DNA of 64,000 nucleotides from RYN-230 sp963782185. GTDB lineage: Bacteria; Actinomycetota; Actinomycetes; Streptosporangiales; Streptosporangiaceae. This document shows positions 24,626 through 34,235 of the stretch, piece after piece; within the stretch, counting starts at the first letter, position 1; every line of letters starts with the position of its first letter. Both the position numbers and the translations under genes were made by a program. The stretch lies in contig CAWAJB010000003.1 in the NCBI GenBank assembly GCA_963782185.1, positions 310,001-374,000 of the forward strand, read 5' to 3'. The notes under the pieces are model-generated. The model was given only the letters and a program-made list of their open reading frames with translations. It searched no databases and was not told where the DNA came from.

Positions 24626-27600
24626 ATGCTGGTCATTCACGGGAACTGGGCCGGGGAGGCACTCTGCCTGTGGGCGGAGGACTCCGCGCTCCCGGCGGTG
24701 CCGCCGGCCCCGGCCGGTGGCCGGGCCTCCCGCGCGGCCCGGCCGCACCCGTTCGCGGTCGCCCCCGACGTGCTGGCCGACGCGCTCGCAGTGCTCGGCG
24801 ACGGCCCCCGTGACCTGGCCGGCAAGGCGGCCGCCGACGAGCTCAGCCTGTGGCTGCCCGCGGCGGGCCCGGGGCCGGCGTCCTCGCCCGAGCTCATCAG
24901 GCCGGCCGGCCTTGACGAGGACGGGGCCGCCGGGAACGGGCCGGGCCGCGGCCGCCGCGCCGCGCTGGGCTGCTGGCGGATCCCCGCGCTGGCGTTCAGC
25001 CCGGCCGCCGCGCTCACGATCCTGGCCGCCCTGGATCCGGTGGACACCCCGCCGGGTGAGGTCAGCCATCCCGATCTGGCTGCCGGGGGCTCGGTGGTCT
25101 ACTGGGCGGCGGTGGCCCGGTTCGGGCGTGACCTGTGCACCCGGGGGCGCGTCCTGCCCGGCCTGAGCCCGGGCAGTGACGGCTGGACCGCGTCCTGGCG
25201 GACGGTGCTGACCGGCCCGGACGCCCCGCGGGCCGCGGAGCTGGCCGGGGCCATGCCACCGTTGTGCCGGGCCGGTGAGCCCGGCGGCGAGCCGCCCGGG
25301 CCGCTGCTGGCCGCCGCGCTCGACGCGCTGGCCGACGCGTCCGCCCGGGGCAAGCTGGGCCAGGTCACCCCGGCGGGACCCGCGGGCTGGGTTCCGCTGG
25401 CGCCGCGGCGCGGACGGCGTCCCGCCCGGGTCCCGGTGCCGGAGCGCTGGGCGGCCGCGCTGACCGGCCCGGACGCCGAGGTCGAGGTGGCCACCGCGGA
25501 GGACGAGGCCGAGGCGGCCGGGCTCGCGGCCAGCCTGGACGCCTGGCGCGCCGCGGCCCAGGCCCCGGCCGGCCCGGTGCGCACGTGCTTCCGGCTGGTG
25601 GAGCCGGAGCGTCCCGGCACCGGCGCCGACGACGCTCAGGCCGCCGGGCCTCCAGATGACCAGCCCGCCCGGCCTGCCGATGGGCTGTGGCAGGTCGAGT
25701 TCGCCCTGCAGTCATCGGAGGATCCCAGCCTGATGCTGGCCGCCGGCGACGTGTGGGCGGGCACCGGCGGCTGGGCGCCGGGCGGGATCAGCTGCCCGGA
25801 CGAGGAACTGCTGGCCGGGCTGGGCGCGGCCGCGCGGCTGTTCGGTGAGCTGGAGGCGGCGCTGCGGGATCCGGCGCCCGCGGCGGTCACGCTGGACACC
25901 GCCGGGGCGTTCCGGTTCCTGAAGGAGACCGGCCCGCTGCTGTCCGGGGCCGGGTTCGGCGTGCTCCTGCCCGACTGGGCCCGCAAGGCCCGGCTCGGCC
26001 TCAAGCTCACGTCCCGGGGGGTCACCAGCAGCTCCCCGGCGTCGGCCGGGTCCCCGGGCGGCGCGGGCTTCGGCCTGAACGACCTGGTCGAGTTCCGCTA
26101 CGACCTGGCGGTCGGCGACACCACGCTGGACGCCGCCGAGCTCGCCGAGCTGGCCCAGCTCAAGATCCCCCTGGTCCGGGTCCGCGGGCAGTGGGTGGAA
26201 CTGGACGACCGGAACCTGCGGGCCGCGCTGACCTTCATGGAGCGCGGCCGCCAGGGCGTGATGCGGGCCGGCGACGTCCTGGTCGCCGGGCTGCGCGGTC
26301 CGGAAGAGGATCTCGAGGTCACGGCGGTCGCGGCGGACGGGTGGCTGGGCGACCTGCTGTCCGGGCAGGCCGAACGGTCGCTGACCCCGGTGACCGCCCC
26401 GGCCTCCTTCCTCGGCGAGCTGCGCCCCTACCAGGAGCGCGGCCTGGCCTGGCTGTCTTTCCTCAGCGACCTGGGCCTGGGCGGGATCCTGGCCGACGAC
26501 ATGGGCCTGGGCAAGAGCGTCCAGACGCTCGCGTTGCTGGATCATGAGCGGGTGCGGCGCCAGTCCGTGGCCGGGGACACTCCCGGTGTGCCCGGGGCCG
26601 GCCCGGGCACCGGCCCGACCCTCCTCATCTGCCCCATGTCGCTGGTCGGGAACTGGCAGCGGGAGGCGGAACGGTTCACCCCGGACCTGGCCGTGCACGT
26701 GCACCACGGCTCGGACCGGCTGTCCGGCGCCGAGCTGCACGCGGCTCTCTCCGGCGCGGACCTGGTCATCACGACCTACGCGCTGGCCGCCCGGGACCGC
26801 GAGGCGCTGGCCGCGGTGCCGTGGCGGCGGGTGGTGTGCGACGAGGCGCAGAACATCAAGAACGCGCGCACCCGGCAGGCCCGGGCGGTCCGCGCGCTGC
26901 CCGCCGGTTCCCGGCTCGCGCTGACCGGCACCCCGGTCGAGAACCACCTGGGGGAGCTGTGGTCGATCATGGAGTTCACCAGCCCCGGGCTGCTCGGCCC
27001 GGCCGAGAAGTTCCGGGAGAGCTTCGCGGTTCCGGTGCAGCGGCACGGCGACGAGGAAGCCGCGGCCCGGCTGAAGCGGCTGACCGGGCCGTTCATCCTG
27101 CGGCGGGTCAAGACCGACCGCTCGATCATCTCCGACCTGCCCGACAAGGTCGAGATGAAGATCTGGTGCACGCTCACCCCGGAGCAGGCTTCGCTGTATC
27201 AGGCCACCGTGACCGACATGCTGGCCCGGATCGACGCCGCCGAGGCTGACATCGAGCGCCGCGGCCTGGTGCTGGCCACCATGGCCAAGCTCAAACAGGT
27301 CTGCAACCACCCGGCGCACCTGCTCGGTGACGGCTCACGGTTGCCCGGCCGGTCCGGCAAGCTGGCCCGGCTGGAAGAGATCTGCGACGAGATCGTCGCG
27401 GCCGGGGACAAGGCGCTGTGCTTCACCCAGTACGCCGAGTTCGGCCGGGTGCTGCAGCCGTACCTGGCCGCCCGGCTCGGCTGCCCGGTGCTCTACCTGC
27501 ACGGCGGCACGGCCAAGAAGGCCCGGGATGCGCTGGTCGCCGAGTTCCAGGAGGCCGCGGAGCCGGCCGTCTTCCTGCTCTCGCTGAAGGCCGGCGGCAC

Positions 27601-27892
27601 AGGGCTGAACCTCACCGCGGCCAGCCACGTCATCCACTTCGACCGCTGGTGGAACCCGGCCGTCGAGGATCAGGCCACCGACCGGGCCTTCCGCATCGGG
27701 CAGCGCAAGGATGTCCAGGTCCGCAAGTTCGTGTGCGTCGGCACGCTGGAGGAGCGGATCGACGCGATGATCGAGGAGAAGAAGGCGCTCGCCGAGCGGA
27801 TCGTCGGCACGGGCGAGGGCTGGCTCACCGAGCTGTCCAGTGCGGACCTGCGTGCCGTGCTGCAGCTCGCGCCGGAGGCGGTACAGCAATGA
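24626..27892 (+). CDS. SNF2/Rad54-family DEAD/DEAH helicase
   Basis: 1088 residues. I start at the ATG at 24626 (MLVIHGNWAG), with GGGAG upstream; the frame is open to 24548. An N-terminal ~550-residue SNF2-associated region is followed by the ATPase core: DDMGLGKSVQTLA (Walker A), DEAQNIKN (motif II), LTGTPVENHLGELW (motif III) and QATDRAFRIGQRKDVQV (motif VI). It translocates on double-stranded DNA; bacterial members remodel protein-DNA complexes or recycle RNA polymerase. The stop overlaps the ATG of a SWIM zinc-finger gene (ATGA), implying a functional pair. Confidence 0.94.
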   Translation: MLVIHGNWAGEALCLWAEDSALPAVPPAPAGGRASRAARPHPFAVAPDVLADALAVLGDGPRDLAGKAAADELSLWLPAAGPGPASSPELIRPAGLDEDGAAGNGPGRGRRAALGCWRIPALAFSPAAALTILAALDPVDTPPGEVSHPDLAAGGSVVYWAAVARFGRDLCTRGRVLPGLSPGSDGWTASWRTVLTGPDAPRAAELAGAMPPLCRAGEPGGEPPGPLLAAALDALADASARGKLGQVTPAGPAGWVPLAPRRGRRPARVPVPERWAAALTGPDAEVEVATAEDEAEAAGLAASLDAWRAAAQAPAGPVRTCFRLVEPERPGTGADDAQAAGPPDDQPARPADGLWQVEFALQSSEDPSLMLAAGDVWAGTGGWAPGGISCPDEELLAGLGAAARLFGELEAALRDPAPAAVTLDTAGAFRFLKETGPLLSGAGFGVLLPDWARKARLGLKLTSRGVTSSSPASAGSPGGAGFGLNDLVEFRYDLAVGDTTLDAAELAELAQLKIPLVRVRGQWVELDDRNLRAALTFMERGRQGVMRAGDVLVAGLRGPEEDLEVTAVAADGWLGDLLSGQAERSLTPVTAPASFLGELRPYQERGLAWLSFLSDLGLGGILADDMGLGKSVQTLALLDHERVRRQSVAGDTPGVPGAGPGTGPTLLICPMSLVGNWQREAERFTPDLAVHVHHGSDRLSGAELHAALSGADLVITTYALAARDREALAAVPWRRVVCDEAQNIKNARTRQARAVRALPAGSRLALTGTPVENHLGELWSIMEFTSPGLLGPAEKFRESFAVPVQRHGDEEAAARLKRLTGPFILRRVKTDRSIISDLPDKVEMKIWCTLTPEQASLYQATVTDMLARIDAAEADIERRGLVLATMAKLKQVCNHPAHLLGDGSRLPGRSGKLARLEEICDEIVAAGDKALCFTQYAEFGRVLQPYLAARLGCPVLYLHGGTAKKARDALVAEFQEAAEPAVFLLSLKAGGTGLNLTAASHVIHFDRWWNPAVEDQATDRAFRIGQRKDVQVRKFVCVGTLEERIDAMIEEKKALAERIVGTGEGWLTELSSADLRAVLQLAPEAVQQ

Positions 27893-28761
27893 CCGAACGG
27901 GATACCCGCTGGTGGCACGAGGCGTCCGCGCCGCGCCAGGTCCAGAACGGTATCAAGGCCCGCAGCAAGCGCGGCGCGATCGGCGAGCAGTGGTGGTCCC
28001 GCCGCTTCGTGGAGGTGCTGGAGTCGCTCGGGATGAGCGGCCGCCTGGCCCGCGGCCGGAACTACGCCCGCCGCGGCCAGGTCATGGAGTTCGAGCTGGG
28101 CACCGGGAAGGTCCGCGCCCGGGTCCAGGGCTCGAGGCCGGCCCCGTACCAGGTCCGGATCGGCGTGCTGCCGCTGACCACCGCGCAGTGGCGCTCGGTC
28201 ATCGAGGCCCTCGGTGCGCAGGCGCTGTTCCGGGCCAAGCTGCTGGCCGGCGAGATGCCGCACGAGATCGAGGACGTGTTCGCCGCCTGCGGCACGCCGC
28301 TGTTCCCGCGGTCCGCCCGCGACCTGGAGATGTCCTGCTCCTGCCCCGACTGGGGCGTCCCCTGCAAGCACCTGGCCGCGGTCTGCTACGTGCTGGCCGA
28401 AAGGTTCGACGACGACCCCTTCGCGATGCTGGCCTGGCGTGGCCGCGGCCGGGAGGAACTCCTCGGCGCGCTGCGGCGCCGGCCAGCAGCGCAGGACCCC
28501 GGGCCTGGCGGGGTGACCGACCCGGGAGCGGGTTCGTTGCGGAATATAAGCGCGGCCACGCTGGCGCAGTCACTGGACCGGTTCTGGTCACCAGGGCTGA
28601 CCCGGGCCCGGCTCCGCGCCGCCCAGGCGGTTCCGGCCACCGTGCCCGACCTCGTGCTCCGCTCATTCGAGCCGCCCGCGGTCCGGATCCGCGGGCGCGA
28701 CCTCACCGACCTGCTCACTGCGGCCTACCAGCGGCTCGGCGATCAGGAGGCGCAGGAATGA
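27889..28761 (+). CDS. SWIM zinc-finger protein
   Basis: 290 residues, ATG overlapping the helicase stop. The SWIM zinc motif CSCPDWGVPCKH (CxC...CxH) lies near residue 150 after a conserved N-terminal region (RWWHEASAPRQVQNG, then GRNYARRGQV). The remaining C-terminal half is Arg/Ala-rich with no recognised fold. SWIM domains bind DNA or protein; the pairing with an SNF2 helicase is seen repeatedly in actinobacteria and suggests it targets or modulates the helicase. Context inference only. Confidence 0.9.
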   Translation: MTERDTRWWHEASAPRQVQNGIKARSKRGAIGEQWWSRRFVEVLESLGMSGRLARGRNYARRGQVMEFELGTGKVRARVQGSRPAPYQVRIGVLPLTTAQWRSVIEALGAQALFRAKLLAGEMPHEIEDVFAACGTPLFPRSARDLEMSCSCPDWGVPCKHLAAVCYVLAERFDDDPFAMLAWRGRGREELLGALRRRPAAQDPGPGGVTDPGAGSLRNISAATLAQSLDRFWSPGLTRARLRAAQAVPATVPDLVLRSFEPPAVRIRGRDLTDLLTAAYQRLGDQEAQE

Positions 28762-28827
28762 TGTGCACGAACGTGTCCGTCGCGCCACAATGAGTTGATC
28801 AGTAGGCGTTTGCGGGGAGGGTGCCAG

Positions 28828-28863
28828 ATGAACGGAAGCTCCATGACCGGGTGGGTGGCATGA
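28828..28863 (+). CDS. Possible 11-residue leader peptide coupled to the rhodanese gene
   Basis: ATG at 28828 with a strong GGGGAGG site 8 nt upstream opens an 11-codon frame (MNGSSMTGWVA) whose TGA stop overlaps the ATG of the rhodanese gene (ATGA at 28860). The rhodanese ATG has only GGGTGG upstream, so the good ribosome site appears to serve the mini-frame. It is too short to prove coding by sequence. Confidence 0.4.
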   Translation: MNGSSMTGWVA

Positions 28864-29195
28864 CGGAAGACGCGCGGCCGGGGCAGATGCCCGCGGCGCA
28901 GGTGCCCGCGGATGCGTTCCTGGTGGATGTCCGGGAACCGGACGAGTGGACCGCGGGGCACGCCCCCGGGGCGATGCACATCCCGCTCGGGCAGCTCGGG
29001 GCCCGTTACACGGAGATCCCGCAGGAGGGCCCGGTGTACCTGATCTGCCGGGCCGGCAGCCGCTCCAACCAGGCCGCGAACGCGCTGGCCGGGGCGGGCT
29101 GGACCGTGGTGAACGTGAGCGACGGGATGACCGGCTGGGCCGCCGCGGGGCGCCCGATGCTGAATGAGGACGGTGGTCCGCCCCGGGTTGCGTGA
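28860..29195 (+). CDS. Rhodanese-like sulfurtransferase
   Basis: 111-residue single rhodanese domain. The active-site Cys lies in LICRAGSRSNQ and the N-terminal motif is FLVDVREPDEWTAGHAPGAMHIP. It transfers sulfane sulfur to a nucleophile; the acceptor is unknown. I chose the ATG at 28860 because it overlaps the stop of a short upstream frame; an in-frame GTG at 28821 abuts the ribosome site and is unlikely. Close relatives are PspE/GlpE-like single-domain enzymes. Confidence 0.88.
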   Translation: MTEDARPGQMPAAQVPADAFLVDVREPDEWTAGHAPGAMHIPLGQLGARYTEIPQEGPVYLICRAGSRSNQAANALAGAGWTVVNVSDGMTGWAAAGRPMLNEDGGPPRVA

Positions 29196-29236
29196 CACCG
29201 TGGCCTGACCCGGGGCGCCTGGCCGGATCAGGCCGG

Positions 29237-30108
29237 TCAGGGGAGCAGTTCGGCCGCGCACGCCCGGGCCGCCGCGGACAGCCGCCGCGCGGTCGGGGTG
29301 GCCAGCGAAACCCGCCACCGCAGAGCGGGGCCGTCCAGCCCGATCACGCCCAGGCCGGTGAGGTCGGCCGCCGACTGCGGGATGAAGGCGATACCCAGGC
29401 CGTTGCGGACCAGACTCGCGGCCGAGGGGAACTCGGTCACTCGAACGGCACCCGCCGGTCCAGGCCCGCCGCGGCAAACGCTCGGTCGGCCACGGTGCGG
29501 TTGCCCCAGCCGGGCGGGAAGTCCACGAAGTCCTCATCGGTGAGCTGGGCGAGGCTGACTCCGCGCTGCCCGGCCAGCGGGTGGTGCCGGGCCGCGATCA
29601 GGATCAGGGGTTCCTCGGTCAGCGGCTGCAGCCGCAGCCCGGCCGGGGCCGGGCCGGGCAGGGCCACCAGGGCCAGGTCGAGTTCCCCGGCGATCACCTG
29701 GGCGGCCAGCCCGGCCGAGCCCGCCGGGGCGTGCCGCAGGTGCACTGACACGCCGGGATGGGTCGTGTGGAACCGGCCGAGCAGGCCTGCGACGTCAACC
29801 GTGCCGATGGACACCATGGTGCCCACCGTGAGCGTGCCGCGCAGGCCCGCCTGGGCCTGGGCCACCGCGTCCATGGCGGCCTGGGCCGCGGCCAGCGTGG
29901 CCCGGGCTTCGGGAAGCAGGGCCTGTCCCGCGTCGGTCAGCGCCACCCGGTGCCGGTCCCGGTCGAACAGCAGCGCCCCGAGTTCGCGCTCCAGGCCCTG
30001 ATGGCGCTCGGACACCGCGGACTGAACGACGTGCAGCCGGCGCGAGGCGCGGGTGAACGACAATTCCTCGGCGACGGCGACGAAGAACTGAAGGTGCCCG
30101 CGTTCCAT
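29237..30108 (-). pseudogene. LysR-family regulator, frameshifted
   Basis: The HTH and most of the effector domain (FFVAVAEELSFTRASRRL, to residue 223, ending ...RRVPFE) are in one frame, which stops at 29437. The remaining ~67 residues, VTEFPSAASLVRNGLGIAFIPQS onward, continue in the next frame. The junction GAGTGACC would read GAGGTGACC if one G were restored, giving a continuous and typical LysR C-terminal half. So a single-base deletion, or an assembly indel, splits the gene. Divergent from an MFS gene that is likewise broken. Confidence 0.82.
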
Positions 30109-30141
30109 GAACCTGATTATCTGTTGGAGAGATGTTCATAA

Positions 30142-30159
30142 GCAAGATATTTCGTTTGC
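30142..30159. promoter_or_regulatory. Possible LysR binding site
   Basis: GCAA-n10-TTGC inverted repeat in the AT-rich 105-bp region between the divergent lysR and MFS starts, where LysR regulators normally bind and control both directions. Pattern-based only. Confidence 0.35.
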
Positions 30160-30213
30160 GTAGATGACCGGGCGGCCCTGATGCTGGAGGGGTCCGCACC
30201 TGAAGGAGTTCTC

Positions 30214-31448
30214 ATGCCCACAACGACGCCCGTGGGCCCGGGCATCGTCACCCCTCCGGCGTGGCCTGCCCGCCCGGCCCGGTACCGCACCGGGTTCTGG
30301 CTGGTCGGCTTCGTGTTCCTGGTCACCATGGCCTTTTCCGCGGTCCCCGCGCCGTTGTACGTGCTGTACGCCACGCGCGACCGGTTCGGCCCGCTGATGA
30401 TCACGGTGATCTTCGCGGCCTACGCCGTCGGCGTGATCGCCAGCCTGTTCCTGGCCGGGCACCTGTCGGACTGGCTGGGGCGGCGGCGGATGGCCGCCAT
30501 CGCGGTGGCCGTCAACGTGGCCTCCGGGGTGATCTTCCTGCTCTGGCCCTCGGTGCCGGGCCTGCTCGTCGCGCGGGTCGTGTCTGGTGTGAGCGTGGGC
30601 ATGCTGACCGCCACCGCCACCGCCTACCTGAGCGAGCTGGACGCGACCGGCCGCGGCGGCCTGCCCCGCGCCGCGCGGAGATCACCGCGACCGCGGCCAA
30701 CCTCGGCGGGATCGGGCTCGGCCCGCTGGTGTCCGGCTTCCTCGACCAGTACGCGGGGAGCCCGCTGGTCGTTCCGTACCTGGTGTTCGAGGCGCTCATG
30801 CTGGCCGGCCTGCTCGCGCTGGCCCTGGCGCCCGAGACGGTGACCCGCCCGCAGGCCCGGCCCCGGTACCGCCCGCAGCGAGTCTCGGTTCCTGCCCGGC
30901 ACCGCCAGGCGTTCTATGCTGCCAGCGCCGCCGCGGCGGCCGAGTTCGCCCTGTTCGGGCTCTTCACGTCGCTGGCTCCCGGGTTTGTCGCCGGGACGCT
31001 GCACGACACCTCGCACGCGCTGGCCGGGACGGCCACGTTCGCCGTGTTCGGCGCGGCGGCGCTGGCCCAGATCGCGGCGAGCCGCCTGGACCTGAGGAGC
31101 CAGCTGGCTGTCGGGCTGCTGGCCCTGGTCCTGGGGCTGACCGTGATCACCGTGGCGTTCTGGCTGGCCAGCCTGGTGCTGTTGCTGGCCGGCGGGATCG
31201 TGGCGGGCAGCGGGGCGGGCGCCGCGTTCAAGGGCAGCGTGACCACGGTGCTGGGCATCGCCCGGCCGCAGGCTCGCGGCGAGGCGCTGGCCGGGCTGTT
31301 CCTGGCCGGGTACGCCGGCCTCGCCGTCCCGGTCGTGGCCCTGGGCCCGGCCACCCAGCTGCTGTCCGCGCGGGTGGCGGTGCTGGGGTTCGCGGTCCTG
31401 CTGGTGGCGGTGGTGGCCCTGGTCAGCCGCCGGCTGCTGAGGACCTGA
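30214..31448 (+). pseudogene. MFS transporter, frameshifted
   Basis: Start ATG at 30214 with GAAGGAG upstream. The first ~150 residues (TM1-5, with the GHLSDWLGRRRMA loop motif) are in one frame, then the signal moves by -1 within the GC-rich stretch 30655-30675, and TM6-12 (AEITATAANLGGIGLGPLVSGFL to ALVSRRLLRT) continue to 31448. One missing base accounts for it. A full product would be about 411 residues, typical for drug or sugar efflux MFS proteins. Its divergent LysR partner is also broken. Confidence 0.82.
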
Positions 31449-31482
31449 GCGGGCGGTTCATGCGCGCCTGCCCTCGCTCACT

Positions 31483-31488
31483 AGGCTA
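31483..31488 (+). promoter_or_regulatory. -10-like element before the aldo/keto reductase gene
   Basis: TAGGCT at 31483-31488, 38 bp before the start codon, in an otherwise short 77-bp intergenic gap after the MFS gene. The same hexamer precedes eno. No clear -35. Confidence 0.3.
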
Positions 31489-31525
31489 GAAATAACGCGG
31501 CTTCCCGACTCCCCGGAGAGGAACC

Positions 31526-32506
<981 letters not shown>

Positions 32507-32537
32507 GCCGCGGCGCGCGGGGCGGCTAGGAGTCAGC

Positions 32538-33458
32538 ATGATGGTGCTCATCGTCGGCGCGGGTGTGGTCGGAACCGTCTACGGGGCCCACCTCGCGGCG
32601 GCGGGGAGCACCGTTGAAGTGCTCAGCCATGGGCCGAGGACCGATGAAGTGGCAGCCGGAGGCCTCTGCGCCCGGGACGTAACCGGCGGAGGAGTCGCCG
32701 GCGCGGAAGCCGCCGTAGTTCCCGATGCCAGCGGCAGCTACGACATCGTCCTGATCGCGGTCCGGCGTGATCAGCTGGCCTCAGCATGCGCTGGTCTCAC
32801 CGGCCTGGCCGGGAAGCCAGCCATGCTCTTCCTGGGCAACAACCCGGCAGGCCGCGCTGCCATCCCCGGCGGCATGCCCGGTGATGTCTACCTCGGGTTC
32901 CCCGGCGTCGGCGGCATCATGACCGGCGGGACCGCCGAGTATGTCCGCATCCGGCAGCAGCCGACGGCTTTGCAGGAAACAGCTGATCCCCGGCTGGCCG
33001 CCTTCGAGTCGGCCGTGACCGGCCGCGGGTTCGCTGTCCAGCGGGTGGCGGACATGGACGGATGGCTCGCCTACCACGCCGCGTTCGTCGCCTGTATTAC
33101 CGCGGCCCTGTACCGGTGCGGGACCGATCCCATCCGCCTCGCTGCGGACCGCGCCACCCTGACGCTGATGTGCCGCGCCATCACCGAGGCCTTCGCCGCC
33201 CTGCGGGCTAACGGCACCGCAGGGCTCCCGCGTAACCTCGCCGTGCTGCATAGCCCGCTGCTCAGGATGGTTGCCGTCCGCTACTGGGCACGGGCCATGC
33301 GCTCGCCCATGGGTGAGCTGTGCTTTGCCGCCCATGCCCGCCATGCCGAGGCGGAGATGCGGGCCCTGGGCCGCGATGTGGAAGCCGCGATTCCAGGTTC
33401 GCCCGCCGTGACGGAGCTACTCGCCCGACCCGACCCGGGTCACAGCGGGCCGGCCTAA
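32538..33458 (+). CDS. Ketopantoate reductase (PanE/ApbA)-family protein
   Basis: 306 residues. N-terminal Rossmann motif LIVGAGVVGTVYGAHLAAAG; the LFLGNNPAGRA segment follows the expected central region. The C-terminal helical domain is divergent and the canonical catalytic Lys/Glu pair is not obvious to me, so true 2-dehydropantoate reductase activity is uncertain; many actinobacterial paralogues are of unknown substrate. Start ATG at 32538 (or 32541) after CTAGGAG. Confidence 0.8.
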   Translation: MMVLIVGAGVVGTVYGAHLAAAGSTVEVLSHGPRTDEVAAGGLCARDVTGGGVAGAEAAVVPDASGSYDIVLIAVRRDQLASACAGLTGLAGKPAMLFLGNNPAGRAAIPGGMPGDVYLGFPGVGGIMTGGTAEYVRIRQQPTALQETADPRLAAFESAVTGRGFAVQRVADMDGWLAYHAAFVACITAALYRCGTDPIRLAADRATLTLMCRAITEAFAALRANGTAGLPRNLAVLHSPLLRMVAVRYWARAMRSPMGELCFAAHARHAEAEMRALGRDVEAAIPGSPAVTELLARPDPGHSGPA

Positions 33459-33680
33459 GCGGTGACGGCCGCGGCGGCGGCGAGGATGGCCTCGATCGCA
33501 GCCTCAGGATGGGACACCATCGATACGTGCGATCCTACGACCTCGGTGATCGTCGAGCCCGCCCGCTCCGCCATCCTGCGCTGCGTGGCCGGGGGTAGAC
33601 GCGGTCCGCAAGGTTCCGATCACCGCCCAGCTCGGTCTGGTCTTCCAGGCGGCCGTGCACCGGCCTCAGCCGCATTGCAT
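33455..33680 (-). pseudogene. C-terminal remnant of an alpha/beta hydrolase
   Basis: On the minus strand the last ~40 codons read MAERAGSTITEVVGSHVSMV, then SHPEAAIEAIL, the typical tail of an EstA-like alpha/beta hydrolase with the catalytic-His region GSHVSMVSHP. Upstream codons AWKTRPSWAVIGT fit the preceding strand, but at least two frame changes are needed to link them, and nothing of the nucleophile elbow is detectable beyond about 33680. A decayed gene end; its TAG overlaps the panE-like stop. Confidence 0.7.
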
Positions 33681-34235
33681 GACGGATCACTCGCGGCCTG
33701 CCGCAGACGGTGGCAGCCCGAAGGCGGTGCGCTGAACGGGAGCCACTGGGCCACCATTGCGCTCCAGCAGGCTCGTATTACCCCGACGAGGCGGTGGTCC
33801 TCTCACCGACAGACGCCTGGGTTGCAGACCCCCAGCGGCCATGCGCTTAGCCCGGCACCGCAGGCCCCACGAAGCTGCCAGCACGTCGATCGTGGACGCT
33901 TAGGGCTGTCCAGGCAGCTCAGTTTCCGTCCAGCCGATCGACTCGCAGACGGTCAGCACCGGGATGCCAAGTCGTGGCTGGTGGTGCGCCGTCAGGCGCG
34001 GCCTGCGAACGGCACGGCTATCCGCGCGACGTGCCGCAGGTGAGGACGTGCATGGGCAGTGCGCTGGCCGAGCGCAAGCCGGATCGGTCAGCTTTTACCC
34101 AGTCCTCAATGTCCCTGGACGCCCGGGCGCTGGGCAGTATCTACCCCAAGAACTGCATCCGGGACGGAGGAGACCGCTGGTCACCGACGGAGCCAGCGGG
34201 GCGTGACCGTCAGCAGGTTGGTCAGCGCGTGATGG
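33681..34235. other. 555-bp degraded intergenic region
   Basis: No frame shows actinobacterial codon bias or a family I recognise, although several frames are open. Composition is less GC-rich and more irregular than the flanks. Together with the hydrolase remnant beside it, this looks like a decayed gene or old insertion. No terminal repeats or transposase motif seen. Confidence 0.55.

Noticed and set aside
33462..34043. Plus-strand 193-codon open frame after the panE-like gene
   Set aside because: No recognisable family, poor codon bias, and the first part is antisense to a clear hydrolase remnant.
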